In this document: in pieces, positions 58,020 through 64,000 of the stretch | How the letters are laid out: every line of letters starts with the position of its first letter | Numbering within the stretch: position 1 is the first letter of the stretch | NCBI RefSeq assembly: GCF_963662255.1 | Contig: NC_085067.1 | Span: 4,616,428 to 4,680,427 of the forward strand | Source of the DNA: Cinclus cinclus | Lineage: Eukaryota > Chordata > Aves > Passeriformes > Cinclidae | Direction: 5' to 3' | Length of the DNA: 64,000 nucleotides | Notes under the pieces: generated by a model | The model's input: only the letters and a program-made list of their open reading frames with translations | Told to the model about the DNA's origin: nothing | The model's database searches: none | Translations under genes and position numbers: made by a program

Positions 58020-58320
58020 GGGTTAATTTTCTAAACTGGCCGATTTCAGCCTATTAGTCCATAATGCGGACTAGGCAATTTGCATATTTTTGGACAGAAA
58101 ATTGAGTGAAGGGGCCAAGTATGGAGTATGCGAAACAGTGTCTGAGCATGCTCTGTAGCTGCTTTCCCGCAGGATTTTCCATCTGCCTCCGGTCCTCCGG
58201 ATCCAGAGCCTGAAATCACGTCTTACTGTTAATCCAAAGGAGCCAGAACCCAGGGTGATGGGAAGGCGCATTAAGAGTAATCCAGCAAAGTGGCTTAACC
58301 ATTAATGGGTCCCCGCTCCG
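58020..58320. promoter_or_regulatory. Candidate enhancer with octamer site
   Basis: Contains a perfect octamer ATTTGCAT (58078-58085), TTAATCCAAAGG, CCATTAATGGG and several CpGs in non-repetitive sequence. The texture is typical of conserved non-coding elements, but conservation cannot be tested here. Confidence 0.35.
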
Positions 58321-59969
58321 TGCGTCAGGTCCAGTCCTGCTCTCCTGGTTTATTGCCTCTTACTCCAGTTCTTTTTCATTTGGCTGAGGAAATGGAAATC
58401 TCACACAGGAAGTTCTGGGCCTCATTTTGTGGAGATGGAGTCTGTTTTCTGTTTGTCGGCTGCTCGGTGTGGGACCGCTGCCTGCTCATGTGAACTGCTG
58501 CCCATCTTTGGGCAGGAACTCAAACTGGGATCCATCACGTGAGCCTGGCTGCACCAATCCTCCTTTCCCATCGCAGGGAACTGCCGAGCCCTTGGCCACG
58601 GGCAGCCTCGAGATGGAATTTCTGATGGGCTTCACACAGCCAGCACTCTGCGCCTGCCCGAGGATGAGCTGCTCCCTCTCCTGCGGGGCACGGGGCCGTG
58701 TCCCCCCAGGTGACGGAGCAGGTGCGGCTCCTGCTCGCCTGTTGGGGTGGGAGGGGGTGCTGGTGGTGGTGGCAGCCCCACCCCAGAGCTCTGGGGGAGC
58801 GGTGGGCATAGGCTGGGGCTCTACTCCACAAGATCCTGATGTGTTCAGTGGAGGAATGAGTGTCTCTGTCTTGCTTGGCCTCTCCACGGAGGGTGACTGA
58901 GCAGCCCCTCTTGTCCTGCCGTGCCCAATCCTGTCCCCCCTGCCCCATGTTGGCTCCCATCTCCTCCACCCTGATGTTCTTTGGCTCACGTGGAGAATCT
59001 GCCTTAGCCACACTGCTCTTCCAGCCCAGATCTCTTGTATGGATGGTGTTGGTGGTCCAGGACTCTGGGACAGCAGTGGTTGAGCTTCCATGGAGATGCA
59101 GGTATGATGAACAGCAGGGAACCAGCTCTGCTCTTGGGCATGACCTGGGATCTGCAACATTTGCCCTGGGGATAGGAAAAGAAAAGGAGATCGCTGGGTT
59201 AGTGTTTCAGCTCTCTATTGACACAAGCCTGCTGGCTGCCCTGGAGCTCTTCAGGAACCAGGTAGAGGCACCGAGTCCAGGGGTTTAGATAGGAACAGCT
59301 TCAAAGAAGTTTAGAAGTAAAACATGGGTCAGAGCAGCAGGCGTGGTGGAGTAAGCCAAGGTTTATGGGCAGGGTGAGCTCAGGAGCGGGGAGAGCACAT
59401 GAGGAGGAAGTGCAGATGCCAAGTTCCAGAGCTGAGTGAGGGGCCTGTGCTGTGTCACACATGCTCCTGCCACTGGGATGTGCTGTGAGATTCCACCACT
59501 GCCAACAGAGAAGCTGGTTGGATACTCTTAAACCACTTTCCTTGCCTCTTGTGATGGCATGAGCACAGAAAAAGGATGTAGAAATCCCTTGAAGCGTGGC
59601 AGTGCCCTGCAGAGATGCCATGAACATCCTAAAGCTCCTGGTAAAAACAGGCCTTATACCCACCTGGAAGCCCACTCAGAGCCCAGAGCTCGCATCAAAG
59701 TGCAGCTCATCCAGAGCCAGAATGCTGGGCTGGGCTCATGGCCAGCAGGGCAGCTTGGCAGGACTCAGTCAGAGCTTTGGGCTGGGCTTTGTGTCCCAAG
59801 GCCTCTCTTGCCATGTTTGCAATCGCTCCTTCTTCATATGGGAGAGAGCTGGGGGACTTTGAGAACGTCTAAACTCAGCCCAGCTGTGGCAGTTGGTTTA
59901 TTGCTTTCAGCTGGTACTTGAACCCGGGTCCTGGTCTTGGAGTCTTTCCCAGGTTTAATCCCCGGAGCT

Positions 59970-60230
59970 TTCTCTGCAGCTGTATGACACTGCGCTGACC
60001 CCGAATGAGGATAGGAAAATAGAAACGGTGCCAAGCCAGAGTCTCTTTTTCATTTGGAGTCTGGCTGTCTGCCCATGACCAGGGTTACATAATGGGAAAC
60101 ATAGCTGGGGCTCTGGAGAGCCCGCGTTTCACCACGCTGCCCAGACCTTCGCGTTCTGATGCTATATATCTTCCTAATTGTAGCTCGGATGCATTTATCA
60201 CACTGCTGGATTTGAGTCCTTACAATAAAA
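59970..60230. promoter_or_regulatory. Candidate conserved block before poly-A
   Basis: Unique sequence with retained CpGs and words such as GGTTACATAATGGGAAAC and CTATATATCTTCCTAATTG. No open frame. Weak. Confidence 0.25.
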
Positions 60231-60251
60231 AAAAAAAAAAAAAAAAAAAAA
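60227..60251 (+). repeat. Poly-A tract
   Basis: Twenty-five A residues after ACAAT. It could be a retroposon tail, but no recognisable body precedes it. Confidence 0.85.
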
Positions 60252-62039
60252 GCCAACCCCACACCAAATTCCTCAGCTTGCTGCTTTTCCCCTTGGACAG
60301 AGGCAGAGGGGAAGGTGTGAGGGGTGAGCTCTGCCGAAAGCCAGCAGATGGATGCGAACCACGCGGGAGTGGGCTCCGTGGAGTGGGGTGAGAGGCTCAG
60401 GAGCCTGTGTCTTCAGGGTCCTTTTTCTTAGTGGGAGCTTGGGAATGAACCCTCATTCCTGGCAGGCATCCTCTCCCCACCTGGGGGCTCAGCAGTCTTG
60501 AATTCAACCCAAGCTCCATCTTTCCCCAAATCCACCCTTCTTGATCTGGTGCACTCCTCCAGCTCCTGGCCACACTGCACGGTCATCACGGCTCAGGGGA
60601 TGCCCTGGAACAAGTTTTCAGTTGTTGGACTTCCTAACTACCTCTCTGTGTGTATTTGAGAGGTGAAAGTTGTCCTTCCTATTTTGGAAGAGGTGCTCAG
60701 TGAGCTTTCCATGACTCTTTCCTCATGTCCTTCCAGAATAGGAGCTAAACTTAACCTTGGACATCTCTGCTTCAGGAATTGTGTGTCTTAGCCAGGTGTT
60801 GCCAGGTCCTCTAGCAGCAAACAGCTGTCACTTACGTATCTTAAAATTAATTTCTGTCTTCATGTTTTGTGGCAAACCTTGTGTCAAGTTCTCTGCAGGT
60901 GGTTGTTTAAGGCAGTTGGAGAAGCATCTTTCAGTCCAAATGTTCCCAGGAATAAATTGCAGAGTTTGGGGTGTAAAAGCAGGGATTCTGGGTAAAAGGG
61001 AGCAGGGTGGATCCTCTAAGGCAGAGATAGTGGCAGCAGATGGGTCAAAAGGTGGATCTCCAAGGAGGCTGCTGTATAAGTGACTCCATCCCCTTTTGGG
61101 ACATGTGCTGGGAAGGAGGTGAAGAGGGCTGGACAGAGCTGCTCCTTGCTCTGTTCTGTTGCCACAATTAATCCATTGCTAAATGAAGCACAAGGAGTGA
61201 TAGGGAAGCCACTGGCTAGACAGACACTGCTGCAGGGCTGACCCTGGCAAATCCATGCTCCTTCCACACGGGGCCAAGGGCCTCTCAGTTTGTGGAGACT
61301 GTCTGCAAGCATTTAAAAATGGTTAATTTAAACCAAGTATTAAATTAAATCCAAAAGCTGTGAGTGCATTCTAGAGCTTACCTTCCCAGAGAGATGTGCC
61401 AGATCTCTCTCATCACGTTGCGCTTGCAGAGAAGTGTCACTGAGATGGCAGCTCCCACTGGGAGGGATGGACAGAGTCTTGCACAGGGGTGCCAAGACAT
61501 TGCTGGAGTTTGTTGGAAACTAAGTGGAAAATCCCTTTTGCAGATCCCATCCTCAGTAACGCTAGCCACCAGAGTTTCCCTATCGAGACATCAAAGCCAG
61601 GGTTCAGAGGTGTCTCAGTACTGTAAACCTGGCTGAGATTGGAGATAAAGTCGACCAAACGAGAAGCCAAAAGTCTCTGTGGAGGAGGGGGCTGTGGCAG
61701 AGCAGAGGCTGGCTGGGAGGAGACTGCACCTCTCCTGGGTAAAGAGCATCCCTCCAGCTCCAAAGGTGGGTTCAGGGGAGAGGAATGTGTTTATGGATGC
61801 CTGGCTGGCCAAAGGGACCACGTGCAGGGAGAAATCACTGACGCAGAAGGGTTGTGACCACCTCATCCTGCTCTGTCTGAGCCCAGACCAACATTGGTGA
61901 AGGCATTTTGGGAAGAGCGTGGCCAACCCTTTTTACTCCTTGCAAAGGACCCGCTTTTAGTTCAGCTTCCCCTGGTCCTGCAGAGAGGAGAGGCAGGCAG
62001 AGGATGCAGAGCCCCTGATCGGGCAGGCACCGGGAGCCA

Positions 62040-62530
62040 GCAGTGCCCGGGAGCACACGGCCCGAGGCGTTTGCCGTGTGCACGGACAGCAGCGGCAGCG
62101 GCAGCGGCAGCGCCTGGGAACACAATGCAGGGCTTCTTCTGCGCCGCGCTTTCCGGGTTTGTGCTGCAGCTGTGCAGTTTGGATGTTAGTGTTTAAACAA
62201 GCTGGTATTACACAGGAAATGGCCACCTCCACAGGCCCCCGCAGGCTTGTAACATGGGGTCATTGTGCTTGATATTAATCACCAGGCAGCCCGCGCCCCC
62301 GGTGAGGATGGCGGAGCCCTGCGCGGGGATTCGGTGAGCATGGGGCTCGCCCTGGCATCCCCTGCTCTCCCCATGCTTTGCTGCGTGCCTTTTGCCTTGT
62401 AGTGATGCCCATGTGTGCATCATCTCTGCCAGGAGCCCTCCCCAACCTCGGCCCCGGGGCCGTGGTCCAGCTCGCTGCGCATTTGCGCGGCTCTCGCTGC
62501 TGCCTGGCCGGGCTGTGTCCGTCGGCGTTG
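62040..62530. other. GC-rich patch with (CGGCAG)n
   Basis: CpG-bearing sequence containing a short hexamer repeat (62087-62113) and GCTGCGCATTTGCGCGGCTC. It may be a small CpG island. No gene is recognised. Confidence 0.4.
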
Positions 62531-64000
62531 CAGCTGGGCTGCTCTCACACTGACAGCTACATTAAACCTGGAATCCTGAGGCAATAAAAAAGAAATTAAC
62601 TCTTATTTTTTTTTCCTGTCCTAGCGGAATAAGCAAATGTAAATGTGTCTGTGGGGAAGCGAATGAACCCCCGTTCCGAGGAAAGACCTCGCGCTCACCC
62701 TCTTCTCGCTTCCTCGGTTAAAAGCTCTGGGAGCCTCGTCCCTGTACCTGGGAGCTGCGTGCCTGGGCTTGGTGTCAGTAATTCGGGGCCTCCCTCCACA
62801 GAGGGCCTGTTGAAGCCGTGGCACTGTGAGTGCACAGAGCTTCCAGGCACCTGGAACCGCCAGGGCTCTGCACAGAGGCTCCAGCACTGCTGCACCGTGG
62901 GGTGACATAAGCCAGAAATGCCTGGGGGTGGCTGTAAGGTGGTCCTGGGTAGGGGAAGTGGGGAAGAGGAGGCTCACAGGGCTCACAAATGTTGTGTGAC
63001 CTTCCAGGGCAAGTGCATGTCCCGGCAGGAGGTTCACAGGGCTGTAGGTGTCAATGTGAGCCGTTTGTCCTCACTGGCTTTGCCAGCAGTAGCAGCTGGT
63101 GAATGATCTTGGTGGTGGCAGTGATGGGAGATGCGCTGCAGAGGAGGAGCTGCACTCGAGGGGATGGCAGAAAATGATCCAAACTGATCTCTGCAGTGCT
63201 GCCTCTGCCATCACAGGAGAAAACCAGGGAAAAATGCCAGCACTACATCTTTCTTGGCTTTCTGAAGGCTCTGCAGGGTGCTGCTGGGGTAGCAGTGCAG
63301 TGAGAGCTGGCTACCCAGGGAGCCAGCACAGTCTGAGGTTTGACTGAAGTGAGCCCAGGGTGGGAATCTGTCACATCCAGGGCAAATGGGAGATGTGGCA
63401 AAACACTGTCAAGCTGTAGGTGAAGGATGAAGTGACAGGGGCTGCTCTCACACTCGGGGTGGTGAGGGATGCCCTGCCTGGCAGTGCTGCTGGGGGGGAG
63501 AGGAAAGGGAACTGCTGGGCTGGGTGCCTGCAAGGGCATTAGCAGTGCCAGCTCAGTGACTGTTCCCATGGCATTTTTCTGACTTTGGATGCCAAGCCTT
63601 GTGGAGGGAGATGCTCTCTCTACTTGATCTGTGCTGATACCCCTGCCACCACCACCCTGGCCCTGCTGTGAATCCCAGTCCAGCCCAGCATCCTGCCGTT
63701 GCCCTCTGCCTCCCTCTCACCCTCACTGTCATCGTCATCCCCTGCCTGCAGCTCTGTTTTTTGGGAATATGGTATGGGGGTGAGCTCTCTGTAATGTGTT
63801 TCTTTCCCCTCTCCTCGACAGCCCCATGCACCTGGCTGTCCCAGCCCCCTGAAAATATCCCCTGCATCCCTGCCTGTCCCCAACACCCCAGTGCTCTCAC
63901 TCCCCAGCAGTTTTGGGCACTTCTCCCATTCCTCTCCCTGCTGATGCCTCTGCACCTCCTTCATCCCAGAGAGCCCTCGTGGCCGTGGGGCCCCACCAGT

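Larger units (their letters stand above)
57496..64000 (+). other. SMG6 intron 12 (partial)
   Basis: It begins at gtacgt and runs off the window. I looked for the next conserved SMG6 segments (DVWSTLADFC, LTLLILEED) and did not find them. It holds two candidate regulatory blocks, a poly-A tract and a short GC-rich patch. Confidence 0.75.

Noticed and set aside
60227..60251. Poly-A tract as the tail of a processed pseudogene
   Set aside because: No coding-like or intronless gene body precedes it, and no target-site duplication was noticed.
57496..64000. Further SMG6 exons or the nuclease domain inside the window
   Set aside because: None of the conserved downstream segments is visible in any frame. 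The next exon must lie beyond 64000.
1..64000. CRISPR arrays, bacterial operons, plasmid or phage features
   Set aside because: The window is spliced vertebrate DNA. No direct-repeat/spacer array or prokaryotic gene was seen.

Overview
The window is vertebrate nuclear DNA, most likely from a bird. It has spliced genes with GT-AG introns, compact introns in the housekeeping genes, LINE fragments of the CR1 type typical of birds and reptiles, and no mammalian-type SINEs. Gene content and order (TSR1, SRR, SMG6) match the block known from human 17p13.3. The species cannot be named from the sequence.

Layout. (1) 236-3119, plus strand: the last eight coding exons of TSR1, a pre-40S ribosome assembly factor; the 5' part lies before the window. 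Two of its introns each carry a near-identical 82-nt box C/D-type snoRNA, positioned like the SNORD91 pair known in TSR1 introns. (2) 3713-5746, minus strand: a complete seven-exon SRR gene (serine racemase, 333 residues), tail to tail with TSR1. (3) 5747-5839: a CpG-rich, 93-bp divergent promoter between the start codons of SRR and SMG6. (4) 5840 to the end, plus strand: the first twelve coding exons of SMG6, the nonsense-mediated-decay endonuclease. They encode about 1050 residues: both exon-junction-complex binding motifs and the TPR/14-3-3-like region. The nuclease (PIN) domain exons lie beyond the window.

About 75% of the window is SMG6 intron. Introns 8 (14.6 kb), 10 (23.8 kb) and 12 (more than 6.5 kb) contain CR1 fragments, simple repeats, two intronic CpG islands and several AT-rich, homeodomain- or CRE-site-bearing blocks that look like candidate regulatory elements. 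No other protein gene was found in them.

Themes. TSR1 and its snoRNAs belong to ribosome production, SMG6 to RNA surveillance, and SRR to D-serine metabolism. The points most worth a second look are the paired snoRNAs with a possible third relic, a Ser-to-Cys change at the cofactor-nitrogen site of SRR together with loss of the C-terminal PDZ ligand, a possible alternative terminal exon of SMG6 near 33.4 kb, and the intronic CpG islands.
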